From the NCBI RefSeq assembly GCF_000980885.2, contig NZ_LBDA02000067.1, positions 1 to 64,000 of the forward strand: 64,000 bases of DNA, in the 5' to 3' direction. The DNA comes from Streptomyces malaysiense. GTDB taxonomy: Bacteria; Actinomycetota; Actinomycetes; Streptomycetales; Streptomycetaceae. The translations under genes and the position numbers were made by a program. The notes under the pieces are model-generated. The model was not told the DNA's origin, searched no databases, and saw only the letters and a program-made list of their open reading frames with translations. Positions 43,667 through 52,476 of this stretch are shown in pieces (the stretch's first letter is position 1; every line of letters starts with the position of its first letter).

Positions 43667-44260
43667 ATGGACGTCACCCTGCACCTCGCCCAGGACCCGG
43701 CGGCCGACGCGCTGCTCGGACGCTCGCCCCTCGCCGCGCTCACCGGGATGCTGCTGGACCAGCAGGTCCCGATGGAGTGGGCCTTCAAGGGACCCAGGAC
43801 CATCGCCGACCGGCTCGGCGCCGAGGACCTGGACGCGCACGAGATCGCCGCGCGGGACCCCGAGGCGTTCGCCGCGCTGCTCTCCGAGAAGCCGGCCGTG
43901 CACCGCTATCCGGGCTCCATGGCCAAGCGCATCCAGCAGCTGTGCCAGTACCTCGTCGAGCACTACGACGGGGACGCCGAGGCCGTCTGGCGGGGTGTCG
44001 GCAGCGGCGCCGAGCTGCTGAAACGCCTGGAGGACCTGCCCGGGTTCGGCCGGCAGAAGGCGCAGATCTTCCTCGCGCTGCTGGGCAAGCGGCTCGGGGT
44101 CGCGCCCGAGGGCTGGCGGGAGGCGGCCGGCGCCTACGGCGAACCGGATTCCCACCGGTCCGTCGCCGACATCACCGGACCGGACTCGCTCGCCAAGGTG
44201 CGCGCCCACAAGCAGGAGATGAAGGCTGCGGCCAAGGCGGCGAAAGCGGCCCGGAAGTAG
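43667..44260 (+). CDS. HhH-GPD base-excision repair family protein
   Basis: A 197-residue protein of the HhH-GPD DNA glycosylase superfamily. The helix-hairpin-helix is LEDLPGFGRQKAQIFLALLG (about 118-138), and an Asp in GEPDSHRSVADI is a possible catalytic or structural residue. The start DVTLHLAQDPAADALLGRSPL and the short length match the actinobacterial Fe-S-free subgroup. The target lesion is unknown. The C-terminal tail is Lys/Ala-rich. ATG at 43667; divergent from the iron-box acylase operon. Confidence 0.88.
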   Translation: MDVTLHLAQDPAADALLGRSPLAALTGMLLDQQVPMEWAFKGPRTIADRLGAEDLDAHEIAARDPEAFAALLSEKPAVHRYPGSMAKRIQQLCQYLVEHYDGDAEAVWRGVGSGAELLKRLEDLPGFGRQKAQIFLALLGKRLGVAPEGWREAAGAYGEPDSHRSVADITGPDSLAKVRAHKQEMKAAAKAAKAARK

Positions 44261-44338
44261 CACCGGGAACGGGCCCGGGGGTAAGCCTGGTGGCCCACCC
44301 GGGTGGCGGGGAGCGCGGAGCCGTTCCGAGCATGGAGC

Positions 44339-45034
44339 ATGACCGAGGCATCGCAGCACGGCCCGGAATGGGGACGTGAGTTCGACGACCAGCGCGTCCA
44401 CGGCGGACACCCGCCGGGCGCCCCGCACGATCCGCAGGCGCGCCGCGAGCGCCATGAGGCCGAACCACCGGTCGAGGGGCCGCTGCACGCCCTGGCCGAG
44501 GCCGTCTGGCAGGTGGTCCTGGTCACCGGGATCGCCTCGCTGGTCCTGGGCGTCCTGGTCCTGGTGTGGCCGGGCCACTCCCTGGCCGTGGCCGGCGTCC
44601 TCTTCGGGATCTACCTCCTGGTCAGCGGTGTGTTCCAGCTGACCGCCGCGTTCGGCACCCACCGGGCGACCTCGCTGCGGGTGCTGGCGTTCATCAGCGG
44701 CGCCCTGTCGATCCTGCTCGGCCTGCTCTGCTTCCGCGGGCCCATGCAGTCGACCCTGCTGCTCGCTCTGTGGATCGGCATCGGCTGGCTGATCCGCGGG
44801 GTCACCCACACCATGGCCGCGATCTCCGACCCGCGGATGCCCGCGCGCGGCTGGCAGATCGCGCTCGGCATCCTGACCTTCGTGGCCGGGATCGTGCTGA
44901 TCGACTCGCCGTTCCGGTCGGCGGCCGTGCTGACCCTCGTCGGCGGCATCTGGCTGGTCGTGGTCGGCATCACCGAGATCATCACCGCGTTCCGCATCCG
45001 CCACCGGGCGAAGCAGGTGCCGCAGACCGTCTGA
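44339..45034 (+). CDS. HdeD-like (DUF308) membrane protein
   Basis: A 231-residue protein. A hydrophilic N-terminus of about 55 residues rich in His, Pro and Glu is followed by six hydrophobic helices arranged as three pairs (from LVTGIASLVLGVLVLVWPG onward), the DUF308 layout of the acid-resistance protein HdeD. Its molecular role is not known. ATG at 44339 has GGAG a few bases upstream. It is convergent with the HerA-like ATPase gene. Confidence 0.85.
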   Translation: MTEASQHGPEWGREFDDQRVHGGHPPGAPHDPQARRERHEAEPPVEGPLHALAEAVWQVVLVTGIASLVLGVLVLVWPGHSLAVAGVLFGIYLLVSGVFQLTAAFGTHRATSLRVLAFISGALSILLGLLCFRGPMQSTLLLALWIGIGWLIRGVTHTMAAISDPRMPARGWQIALGILTFVAGIVLIDSPFRSAAVLTLVGGIWLVVVGITEIITAFRIRHRAKQVPQTV

Positions 45035-45095
45035 ACCCGTTTCCGTACCGCCGGGCCCGGCGCGGTCGCCGCCTCCGGTCCGGCGGTCCGCGCGC

Positions 45096-46694
45096 TCACC
45101 GCCTGCGGCGCGCCGTCCCGAACAGGGACCGGGTGATCTCGCGGCCCAGCTGGGTGCCGACCGAGCGGGCCAGGGACTTGAACATCCCGCTGCCGACGAC
45201 CTGTTCGACCAGCGTGGGCTCCTCCTTCGCCGGACGCTCGCGCGGGGCGGCGGGCGGCGGTGCCTGCACCGCCGCGGCGCTCAGCTTCTCGTACGCCGAC
45301 ACGCGGTCCACAGCCTGTGCATAACGGTCGTGGAGCGGCGAGGCACGCACCGCGTCGTCGAGTTCGGCCGGATCCAGCGGGCTCATCAGGGACTCGGGGG
45401 CGCGCAGCCGGGTGGCGGCGACCGGGGTGGGGGCGCCGGTCTCGCCGAGCACGGTCACCACGGCCTCGCCGGTGCCGAGACCGGTGAGCAGTTCCTCCAG
45501 GTCGTACGGCGATCTCGGGAAGGTCCGCACGGTCGCCCGCAGCGCCTTCCCGTCGTCCGGGGTGAAGGCCCGCAGGGCGTGCTGGACGCGGTTGCCGAGC
45601 TGGCCGAGGACGTCGGCGGGCACGTCCTTCGGGGTCTGGGTGACGAAGAAGACGCCGACGCCCTTGGAGCGGATCAGCCGCACCGTCTGCGTGATCGAGT
45701 CCAGGAACGCCTTGGACGCGCCGTTGAACAACAGGTGCGCCTCGTCGAAGAAGAACACCAGCTTCGGCCTGTCCGCGTCGCCGATCTCGGGCAGGTCGTG
45801 GAACAGGTCGGCCAGCAGCCACATCAGGAAGGTGGAGAACAGCCGCGGTCTGTCCTGCACGGCGGGGAGTTCGAGGACGGAGACGACGCCCCGGCCGTCG
45901 TCCGCCGTCCGCAGGAAGCCGGCCGTGTCGAACTCCGGCTCCCCGAAGAAGTCCGCCATGCCCTGCGCCTCGAAGACGGTGAGCGAGCGCAGGATCACCC
46001 CGGCGGTGGCCGCGGAGAGCCCGCCGATGCCCATCAGCTCGGGTTTGCCCTCGTCGGAGGTGAGAAAGGCGACGACCGCCCGGAGATCCTTGAGGTCGAT
46101 CAGTTCCAGGCCCTTGGTGTCGGCGTAGTGGAAGATCAGGCCGAGGGACTGCTCCTGGGTCTGGTTGAGCCCGAGCACCTTGGACAGCAGCACCGGTCCA
46201 AAACTCGTGACCGTGGCGCGCACCGGGATGCCGTGGCCGAGGCCGCCCAGCGCGTAGAACTCCGCCGGGAAACCGGCCGGGGTCCAGCGCCGGCCGACCT
46301 CGCCGGACCGCTGCCGCACCCGCTCGTTCTCCTGGCCGGGGCGCGCGATGCCGGACAGGTCGCCCTTGATGTCCGCGAGGAACACCGGCACCCCCTGCGC
46401 CGACGATTGCTCGGCGATCAGCTGGAGGGTCTTGGTCTTGCCGGTGCCGGTGGCGCCCGCGACCAGGCCGTGCCGGTTGAGCGCGGCCAGCGGGACGCGG
46501 ACCGGGGCGTCCGCGTGGCAGGCGCCGTCCCACAGGAGGGCGCCGAGGCCGAGGGCGGGTCCGGAGAAGGCGTATCCGGCGGCGATCTTCCGGGCCGGCC
46601 CGGGGAGCCCGGCGGGGCCCGGGGTGTCCGCACCGGGGCCCGCACCGCGGTCCGCGCCGGGGTCCGCACCGGGCTCTGCGTCGCGGTCGCTCAT
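45096..46694 (-). CDS. HerA-like (DUF853) ATPase/helicase
   Basis: A 532-residue cytoplasmic P-loop ATPase of the HerA/FtsK-like superfamily. An N-terminal Gly/Asp/Pro-rich stretch is followed by VAGATGTGKTKTLQLIAEQ (Walker A), PVFLADIKGDLSGIA, LVFFFDEAHLLFNGA (Walker B) and VGVFFVTQTPKDVP, all typical of DUF853. It probably pumps or remodels DNA; the exact function is not known. I chose ATG 46694 (MSDRDAE) rather than 46742. The C-terminus ends in a basic RRRR run. Confidence 0.9.
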   Translation of the reverse strand: MSDRDAEPGADPGADRGAGPGADTPGPAGLPGPARKIAAGYAFSGPALGLGALLWDGACHADAPVRVPLAALNRHGLVAGATGTGKTKTLQLIAEQSSAQGVPVFLADIKGDLSGIARPGQENERVRQRSGEVGRRWTPAGFPAEFYALGGLGHGIPVRATVTSFGPVLLSKVLGLNQTQEQSLGLIFHYADTKGLELIDLKDLRAVVAFLTSDEGKPELMGIGGLSAATAGVILRSLTVFEAQGMADFFGEPEFDTAGFLRTADDGRGVVSVLELPAVQDRPRLFSTFLMWLLADLFHDLPEIGDADRPKLVFFFDEAHLLFNGASKAFLDSITQTVRLIRSKGVGVFFVTQTPKDVPADVLGQLGNRVQHALRAFTPDDGKALRATVRTFPRSPYDLEELLTGLGTGEAVVTVLGETGAPTPVAATRLRAPESLMSPLDPAELDDAVRASPLHDRYAQAVDRVSAYEKLSAAAVQAPPPAAPRERPAKEEPTLVEQVVGSGMFKSLARSVGTQLGREITRSLFGTARRRR

Positions 46695-46826
46695 CTGGTC
46701 CCCTGTCCCTCCGACACGGCCCTCGCTGCCGATAGACGGCATTCATCCCGCTTGCGGAACCTTTTCAAGCGTCGCACTCCGGCGCCATGGCTGCGCCCGG
46801 AACGTCTGGGCCGGTAGGCTTTCCGT

Positions 46827-47123
46827 GTGATCTTCAAGCGCATCGGAAACGGCCGGCCGTACCCCGATCACGGCCGGGAAAGCACCCGGCAGTGGGCGGA
46901 CGTCGCGCCGCGCCCGGTCCGCCTCGATCAGCTCGTGACGACCAAGCAGCAGCTGGACCTGGAGACCCTGCTCGCGGAGGACTCGACGTTCTACGGCGAC
47001 CTCTTCGCGCATGTCGTGAAGTGGCAGGGCGACCTCTACCTGGAGGACGGCCTGCACCGCGCGGTGCGTGCGGCGCTCCAGCAGCGCCAGGTGCTGCACG
47101 CGCGGGTGCTCGAACTCGACTGA
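46827..47123 (+). CDS. Small conserved protein with ParB-like segment
   Basis: A 98-residue conserved actinobacterial protein of unknown function. Its C-terminal half (TTKQQLDLETLLAEDSTFYG, then WQGDLYLEDGLHRAVRAAL) resembles the ParB/Srx-type fold around a DG-x-HR motif. Homologues are sometimes labelled VapB-family antitoxins, but no toxin gene is adjacent. It is divergent from the HerA-like gene. GTG start at 46827. Confidence 0.75.
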   Translation: MIFKRIGNGRPYPDHGRESTRQWADVAPRPVRLDQLVTTKQQLDLETLLAEDSTFYGDLFAHVVKWQGDLYLEDGLHRAVRAALQQRQVLHARVLELD

Positions 47124-47257
47124 CGGCCGGCCGGGGCCTGGGCCGAGTACGCCGATCGGCCGCGCGGAGCCCGCCGATTGACCCTTTCGGGTTCCACTGA
47201 GCGCCCTCGACTGATCATCTAATAGGCATCCCAGCCTCGGCGCACTACGCTGCGTTC

Positions 47258-47905
47258 ATGAGCATGCTGACTCCCCCCGGCATGGGCGGCAAGTACCGGA
47301 TCACGGGGACGAAGTACCCCCGGATGCGCCGGCCCCGGCGGCGAGGCCGGCTGGTCGCGGCCGTACTGGCCTCCGTGTGCACGCTCGGCCTGCTCGGCTG
47401 GGGCACGCTGGAGCTCATCGACGTCTTCAGCGGGGGCGGATCGACCGCCGGCGCCGCGAAGCGATGCCCCGCCGAGGGCAAGGCCGACGCGGCGCGGGCC
47501 GCGACCGCGCACGGCGGGAAGGTGCTGCCCCCGCCCGGCCGGATCACCGTGAACGTCTACAACGCCACCCAGCGCACGGGCCTCGCAAAGGACACCGCGG
47601 ACCAGCTGAAGAAGCGCGGGTTCAAGATCGGTGACGTCGGCAACGCCAGTGCGGACTACGACAAGAAGGTGAAGGGCGCGGGAGTGGTCCTCGGGCCGAC
47701 CTCCGCGGTCGGCACGTCCCTGCCGGTGCTCGGCGCGCAGGTCGCGGGCGCGGAGCAGCGCCCCGACGGGCGCAAGGGCGCCACGCTCGACCTCATCCTC
47801 GGGGACGGGTTCAAGGGGCTGGTGAAGGCGGCCGACGCGAACAAGGCGGTGACGGCCCTGACCGCCCCTTCGACCACCGTCGACCCGGTGAAGAAGGGCT
47901 GCTGA
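47258..47905 (+). CDS. LytR_C-domain envelope protein
   Basis: A 215-residue membrane-anchored protein. A basic cytoplasmic N-terminus (MRRPRRRGR) precedes one transmembrane helix (about 31-50). The extracellular part carries a LytR C-terminal domain: ITVNVYNATQRTGLAKDTAD, LKKRGFKIGDVGNAS and a final DPVKKGC with a possible disulfide partner in KRCPAEGK. It lacks the LCP catalytic domain and resembles the Cei group linked to cell-envelope integrity in mycobacteria. Convergent with upp. Confidence 0.88.
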   Translation: MSMLTPPGMGGKYRITGTKYPRMRRPRRRGRLVAAVLASVCTLGLLGWGTLELIDVFSGGGSTAGAAKRCPAEGKADAARAATAHGGKVLPPPGRITVNVYNATQRTGLAKDTADQLKKRGFKIGDVGNASADYDKKVKGAGVVLGPTSAVGTSLPVLGAQVAGAEQRPDGRKGATLDLILGDGFKGLVKAADANKAVTALTAPSTTVDPVKKGC

Positions 47906-47976
47906 GGCTCCGTCGCCGAGTGCGGGTCCGCACCGGCCGCTCGCGCCCGCGCGGCCGGGCCGCGCACCGGCACGGA

Positions 47977-47999
47977 CCCGCGCCCCTCCGGGGCGCGGG
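47977..47999. terminator. Bidirectional terminator between LytR_C gene and upp
   Basis: A 10-bp perfect stem (CCCGCGCCCC and complement, loop TCC) between convergent genes. Confidence 0.75.
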
Positions 48000-48008
48000 A
48001 AGCCGCTG

Positions 48009-48644
48009 TTACTCCGCCGCCCCGTACAGCCTGTCGCCCGCGTCGCCCAGGCCCGGGATGATGTACCCGTGCTCGTTGAGGTGGTCGTCGACCGCGGCCG
48101 TCACCACCGTCACCGGCGTGCCCGCCAGTTCGCGCTCCATCAGCTCGACGCCCTCGGGCGCGGCCAGCAGGACCACGGCCGTGACGTCGTCCGCGCCGCG
48201 CCGGATCAGCTCGCGGATGGCGGCGACCAGGGTGCCGCCCGTGGCCAGCATCGGGTCGAGGACGTAGACCTGGCGGCCCGAGAGGTCCTCCGGCATCCGG
48301 GTGGCGTACGTGGAGGCTTCGAGCGTCTCCTCGTTGCGGATCATGCCCAGGAAGCCCACCTCGGCGGTCGGCAGCAGCCGGACCATGCCGTCGAGCATGC
48401 CGAGACCGGCGCGCAGGATCGGCACGACGAGCGGGCGGGGGCGGGCCAGCTTGACGCCGGTGGTGCGGGCGACCGGCGTGTCGACGTCGACGACCTCGGT
48501 GCGCACGTCCCGCGTGGCCTCGTAGGCGAGCAGAGTGACCAGTTCGTCGGCGAGCCGGCGGAAGGTCGCGGAGTCGGTGCGCTGGTCGCGCAGCGTGGTG
48601 AGCTTGTGAGCGACCAGGGGGTGGTCGACGACGTGGAGGCGCAT
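48009..48644 (-). CDS. upp: Uracil phosphoribosyltransferase
   Basis: A 211-residue salvage enzyme converting uracil plus PRPP to UMP. The start MRLHVVDHPLVAHKLT and the PRPP loop VLDPMLATGGT are diagnostic, as is the C-terminal EHGYIIPGLGDAGDRLYG uracil-binding segment. I chose the ATG at 48644; an in-frame ATG two codons earlier (48650) is possible. Single gene. Confidence 0.97.
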   Translation of the reverse strand: MRLHVVDHPLVAHKLTTLRDQRTDSATFRRLADELVTLLAYEATRDVRTEVVDVDTPVARTTGVKLARPRPLVVPILRAGLGMLDGMVRLLPTAEVGFLGMIRNEETLEASTYATRMPEDLSGRQVYVLDPMLATGGTLVAAIRELIRRGADDVTAVVLLAAPEGVELMERELAGTPVTVVTAAVDDHLNEHGYIIPGLGDAGDRLYGAAE

Positions 48645-48738
48645 GCCCATAACGGTACCTGCGCCCCGGACCGGTCCGCGCTGGCGTCAAACCCGCCGTC
48701 CGGGGCAAGGTGACAGGGACGGACTGGGGTGGTGTGAC

Positions 48739-48942
48739 GTGTCTGACCTGCCTGATACTCCCGATGACGCGCAGGGGACCAGGGCCGCGGATCCCGAGGC
48801 CGAGGCCGAACGGCGGCGCCGTAGAGCCCGGTTCCTGCGCGAGCTGGCCGAGGCCCGTGCCCTGCGCGACCGGGTCCAGCCGCGACGCGCCAAGGCGGCC
48901 CGGCTGCGTCACGCGATGCGGATGCGCACCTTCCGTTGGTAA
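48739..48942 (+). CDS. Small Arg-rich conserved protein, unknown function
   Basis: A 67-residue protein. An acidic N-terminus (SDLPDTPDDAQG) is followed by a long basic helix (AERRRRRARFLRELAEARAL) and ends RHAMRMRTFRW. No domain is recognised. It may bind nucleic acid by composition only. The GTG at 48739 has GGGGTGG upstream. It stands 94 bp from the divergent upp. Confidence 0.6.
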   Translation: MSDLPDTPDDAQGTRAADPEAEAERRRRRARFLRELAEARALRDRVQPRRAKAARLRHAMRMRTFRW

Positions 48943-49263
48943 GGCCGGGGCCATGAGCTGGGACCCCTGGGCAAGAAGCGGGTGAGGAAGATCGCCGACC
49001 GGGCCGATGTTTCCGCGGCGGGCGTGCGTGAGCCTCCGGCAAAGCCGCGTACGATCCGCAGGTGGCCGCAATGAGAGCGCTGGTGACTCTGTGACGATTC
49101 ACGCTCGAAACCGCCAGACACAGGGAGCCGAAGACGTCCCCTGAACGCCTTGTTTCTGCCACGATTCCGAGTGGGTGGGGCTCGGAGCCCAGCTCTCTCC
49201 GCCCAAGAACCTCCGCCGGGGGGACCCCCAACCGGCACGCCTATGACCAGTGGGAGAGTCACG
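48943..49263. other. Gene-free stretch upstream of the TadA-partner gene
   Basis: No gene or clear motif is supported in these 321 bp. The region directly before 49264 is the likely promoter of the TadA-associated gene (GGGAGAGTCACG precedes the GTG start). Confidence 0.4.
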
Positions 49264-49803
49264 GTGTACTTCGCCGCACTGCTCGCGCGCACCGAAGACG
49301 GGTGGGAAGCGAGCGACACAGAGCTCGACGATGTGGAGACCCTGTCGGATCTGGCCGACCTGGCCCGTGAATCCTCCCCCGAGGAGGACACGGTGCTCGT
49401 CCTGATCGAGCAGGAGGACGCGTGGTTCGGCGTCGTTCGCGTGGACGGGGAGGACGACCCCCGTATCTACGTCTCGGACGCGGCCGCCGCCGCCCGCAGC
49501 GCCTACGGTGAGCTGCTGCTCACCGATGAGCTGCTGGGCCGGGAGCCCGGCGCCGCCGACGGCCCCGACCTGGACGAGCTCGACCTCGACGGCACCGAGG
49601 ACGGCGAGTCCGAGGCCGATGACGACGGGGACGAGGAGGGCGGCACGGGCGACGCGGTGCCGCACAGCCCGGTCGGCGACAGCGAGATCCTCGACGACCT
49701 GGGCATCAGCGAGAAGGAACTGCGCTCCCTGGACGCCGAGGACGCGCTCGGTTCCATCGCCGAGGCCCTGGGCGCCTCGGAGGTGCTGGAGACCGTCCGC
49801 TGA
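49264..49803 (+). CDS. tRNA adenosine deaminase-associated acidic protein
   Basis: A 179-residue conserved protein always found next to tadA in actinobacteria. It begins YFAALLARTEDGWEASDTEL and continues with an acidic stretch (DLDELDLDGTEDGESEADDD, about 104-123) and a conserved end (LDDLGISEKELRSLDAEDAL). No catalytic motif is seen. It probably assists or regulates TadA, on context alone. The GTG at 49264 fits a GGGAG site; ATG 49243 is an alternative. Its stop (TGA) overlaps the usual tadA leader. Confidence 0.85.
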   Translation: MYFAALLARTEDGWEASDTELDDVETLSDLADLARESSPEEDTVLVLIEQEDAWFGVVRVDGEDDPRIYVSDAAAAARSAYGELLLTDELLGREPGAADGPDLDELDLDGTEDGESEADDDGDEEGGTGDAVPHSPVGDSEILDDLGISEKELRSLDAEDALGSIAEALGASEVLETVR

Positions 49804-49817
49804 CCGCGGGACGACCG

Positions 49818-50303
49818 GTGGGCGGCACCCGTGCGGCACCGGACCCGGTGCGTGACCCCTGGCGGGACGCGATGCGGCTCGCCCTGGCCGAGGCCGAGGC
49901 CGCCGTCCGGGGCGGAGACGTCCCGGTCGGCGCCGTCGTCCTGGCCCCGGACGGTACGACGGTGCTCGCCACCGGGCACAACGAACGCGAGGCCACCGGG
50001 GACCCGACGGCCCACGCGGAGGTCCTGGCGATCCGGCGGGCCGCCGCGCGCCTCGGCGAGTGGCGGCTGACCGGCTGCACGCTCGTGGTCACCCTGGAGC
50101 CCTGCACCATGTGCGCGGGCGCGCTGGTGCAGTCCCGGGTGGACCGGGTGGTCTACGGCGCCCGGGACGACAAGGCGGGCGCCGCCGGCTCGCTGTGGGA
50201 CGTGCTGCGCGACCGGCGGCTCAACCACCGTCCGGAGGTCGTCGAGGGCGTCCTCGCGGGGGAGTGCGCCGCGCTCCTCACCGAGTTTTTCCGGGATCGC
50301 TGA
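49818..50303 (+). CDS. tadA: tRNA-specific adenosine deaminase
   Basis: A 161-residue zinc enzyme that converts A34 to inosine in tRNA-Arg(ACG). Zinc and proton-shuttle residues are in PTAHAEVLAIR (HAE) and LEPCTMCAGALVQSRV (PCxxC). An N-terminal extension of about 18 residues precedes the family core (DAMRLALAEAEAAVRGGDVPVGAVV). Start GTG at 49818 is uncertain; ATG 49872 would remove the extension. tRNA-Ser(CGA) follows. Confidence 0.95.
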   Translation: MGGTRAAPDPVRDPWRDAMRLALAEAEAAVRGGDVPVGAVVLAPDGTTVLATGHNEREATGDPTAHAEVLAIRRAAARLGEWRLTGCTLVVTLEPCTMCAGALVQSRVDRVVYGARDDKAGAAGSLWDVLRDRRLNHRPEVVEGVLAGECAALLTEFFRDR

Positions 50304-50348
50304 ACACCGATTTCGAACCACGCCCCGCCGTGCTGTAAGGTCTCCCTC

Positions 50349-50433
50349 GGTAGCGTGTCCGAGCGGCCGAAGGAGCTCGCCTCGAAAGCGAGTGTGGCGC
50401 AAGTCACCGAGGGTTCAAATCCCTCCGCTACCG
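50349..50433 (+). tRNA. tRNA-Ser (CGA anticodon)
   Basis: An 85-nt class II tRNA with acceptor GGUAGCG/CGCUACC, anticodon stem CUCGC/GCGAG with loop CUCGAAA (CGA), a long variable arm and T-loop GGUUCAAAUCC. Confidence 0.96.
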
Positions 50434-50438
50434 CTTCC

Positions 50439-50470
50439 GAAAGGGCCCCGTCACACGACAGGGCCCTTTC
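50439..50470 (+). terminator. Terminator after tRNA-Ser(CGA)
   Basis: A 10-bp perfect outer stem (GAAAGGGCCC and complement) with further partial pairing inside, ending in TTTC. Confidence 0.8.
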
Positions 50471-50588
50471 TGCATACACCCAAATCCTCCCGCGCGGCGG
50501 GCCGTTGGCCATGAATGAAGGCGTGAACGTTACACTCACCGCCGGCAAGCACGGGCCCGACGGGCCATGGACACACGGGAGGGCCGCG

Positions 50589-50768
50589 GTGGCGGTGAAC
50601 GCGAAGAAGATCGCCCTGTACGCGCTCGTGGTCTTCGTGCTGTACGTGATCATCACGGACCCGGCCAAGGCGGCCGGCTACGTCCAGATAGGCTTCGAGG
50701 GCATATCGGACGCGGCCAGGGCCATCGGGGACTTCATGACCTGGGCCGCCAACGGAGGAAAGAACTGA
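50589..50768 (+). CDS. Small single-helix membrane protein
   Basis: A 59-residue protein with one hydrophobic helix (KIALYALVVFVLYVIITDP, about 6-24) followed by an amphipathic stretch and FMTWAANGGKN. Start GTG at 50589 is set by GGGAGGG about six bases upstream. Conserved-looking, function unknown. It lies 10 bp before the Dabb gene, so both may be co-transcribed. Confidence 0.7.
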   Translation: MAVNAKKIALYALVVFVLYVIITDPAKAAGYVQIGFEGISDAARAIGDFMTWAANGGKN

Positions 50769-50778
50769 GGTACTCCGC

Positions 50779-51072
50779 ATGATCCGCCACCTGGTCCTGT
50801 TCAAGCTCAACGAGGGCGTCGAGCGCGACGATCCGCGGGTCGTGGCGGGCGTGGCGGCCTTCCGGGCGCTGCCGGAGCAGATCGAGGAACTGCGCTCCTG
50901 GGAGTGTGCCTGGAACATCACCGACCGGCCGATCGCCTACGACTTCGCGATCAACTCGGCGGTCGAGGACACCGGCGCCCTCCAGCGATACCTGGAGCAT
51001 CCGGCCCATCAGGCGGGCGTCGCCCTGTGGCGCGAGTTCGCCACGTGGGTGATCGCGGACTACGAGTTCTAG
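50779..51072 (+). CDS. Dabb (stress-responsive A/B barrel) family protein
   Basis: A 97-residue small dimeric alpha/beta-barrel. The start MIRHLVLFKLNEGVERDD, then the conserved DFAINSAVEDTGALQRYLEHPAHQ match the family. Some members are polyketide cyclases or stress proteins; no specific reaction can be given. It stands downstream of the small membrane protein gene and is ended by a hairpin. Confidence 0.9.
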   Translation: MIRHLVLFKLNEGVERDDPRVVAGVAAFRALPEQIEELRSWECAWNITDRPIAYDFAINSAVEDTGALQRYLEHPAHQAGVALWREFATWVIADYEF

Positions 51073-51097
51073 ACCCCCCTCCCACCGACTCACCCCG

Positions 51098-51126
51098 AAG
51101 CCTCCCGCCGCTCAGGCGGGGGGCTT
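51098..51126 (+). terminator. Terminator after the Dabb gene
   Basis: A 12-bp stem with one G-U (AAGCCTCCCGCC against GGCGGGGGGCTT, loop GCTCA) 26 bp after the stop codon. Confidence 0.75.
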
Positions 51127-51260
51127 TCGCGCGTTTCACGCCCCAACTTGTCAATGTTTGAACACAACACGGCGTTAACCGGTGCTTGCACACAGTGCAC
51201 ATGTCTTGTGATGCTATGACCGCTTTTGACGGATGATTGACCGAAGAGGTGGCGTTGACC

Positions 51261-52091
51261 GTGCCGGCCAGTACTGCGCCACCCCAGGAGGAGGCTCCCG
51301 TCCCCGCCTCTGCGCCCCCAGGGAAACGCCGCGGCGCGGACACCCGGGCCCTGACCCAGGTGCTCTTCGCCGAGCTGAAGGACCTCGCCCCCGGCACGCC
51401 GGAGCACAACCGGGTACGGGGCGCGCTCATCGAGGCGAACCTCCCGCTCGTGCGCTACGCCGCCGCCCGCTTCCGCTCCCGCAACGAGCCCATGGAGGAC
51501 GTGATCCAGGTCGGCACCATCGGCCTGATCAACGCCATCGACCGCTTCGACCCGGAACGGGGCGTGCAGTTCCCGACCTTCGCCATGCCGACCGTCGTGG
51601 GCGAGATCAAGCGGTACTTCCGGGACAACGTCCGCACCGTGCACGTGCCGCGCCGGCTGCACGAGCTGTGGGTGCAGGTCAACAGCGCCACCGAGGACCT
51701 GACCACGATGCACGGCCGCTCCCCCTCCACCGCCGAGATCGCCGAGCGGCTGCGGATCAGCGAGGAGGAGGTGCTCAGCTGCATCGAGGCGGGCCGCTCG
51801 TACCACGCCACCTCTCTGGAGGCCGCACAGGAGGGCGACGGGCTGCCCGGACTGCTGGACCGCATCGGCTACGAGGACCCCGCCCTGGACGGCGTGGAGC
51901 ACCGCGACCTGGTCCGCCACCTCCTGGTCCAACTCCCCGAGCGCGAACAGCGGATCCTGCTGCTGCGCTACTACAGCAACCTCACCCAGTCCCAGATCAG
52001 CGCGGAGCTCGGCGTCTCCCAGATGCACGTCTCGCGGCTGCTCGCCCGCAGCTTCCAGCGGCTGCGCTCGGCGAACCGCATCGACGCGTAA
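51261..52091 (+). CDS. sigF: Sigma factor SigF (SigB/F/G family)
   Basis: A 276-residue alternative sigma factor needed in S. coelicolor for late spore maturation. Region 2 shows NLPLVRYAAARFRSRNEPMED, IQVGTIGLINAIDRFDPERG and FPTFAMPTVVGEIKRYFRD; region 4 has LTQSQISAELGVSQMHVSRLL. The end LRSANRIDA and the position beside sigN agree with Streptomyces sigF. I chose GTG 51261 (PASTAPP) with AGAGGTGG upstream; TTG 51237 is an alternative. A TGCAC/GTGCA inverted repeat lies in the leader (51186-51198). Confidence 0.9.
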   Translation: MPASTAPPQEEAPVPASAPPGKRRGADTRALTQVLFAELKDLAPGTPEHNRVRGALIEANLPLVRYAAARFRSRNEPMEDVIQVGTIGLINAIDRFDPERGVQFPTFAMPTVVGEIKRYFRDNVRTVHVPRRLHELWVQVNSATEDLTTMHGRSPSTAEIAERLRISEEEVLSCIEAGRSYHATSLEAAQEGDGLPGLLDRIGYEDPALDGVEHRDLVRHLLVQLPEREQRILLLRYYSNLTQSQISAELGVSQMHVSRLLARSFQRLRSANRIDA

Positions 52092-52476
52092 CCGGGGACA
52101 ACGGCCGCCCCACCAGAGGCCCGGCGTATAACAGAGCCCCGGGCGCATACCGGGCAAGTCGACGGTCGCACGGTGGGCGCACCGAAGCACACACCCGAAC
52201 GGCCCTGCATCGCAAACCCGATCGAGCGCTCACCGCCGCGAGCGATTCGCTCACCAGGGCTGTTGCCGCCGCCGAGGGCCCGAAAGCCCGTCAGACCCCT
52301 TTTATCCAGGGGCGATTCGGATCTCTCGTGTCGACATGTCACTACAGCGTGTTGCCGACATGTGACATTCTGCCGGAGACGCGTTTGCCGGGGCCCTGGC
52401 ACCGGTATTCAGGTGAAGGCTGCGTTGCTCGACCGACGGCGCGGCCGCGACCGTCCCGCGACCCGAAGGGGGTGGC
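52092..52476. promoter_or_regulatory. sigF-sigN intergenic region, sigN promoter
   Basis: No gene is supported in these 385 bp. An inverted repeat ATGTCAC (52336-52342) and GTGACAT (52362-52368) with a 19-bp spacer, overlapping a direct repeat of CGACATGT, lies 110-140 bp upstream of sigN and is a good candidate for a regulator site. Confidence 0.45.

Noticed and set aside
46827..47123. Toxin-antitoxin pair
   Set aside because: No toxin-like gene is adjacent on either side, so the system call is not supported.
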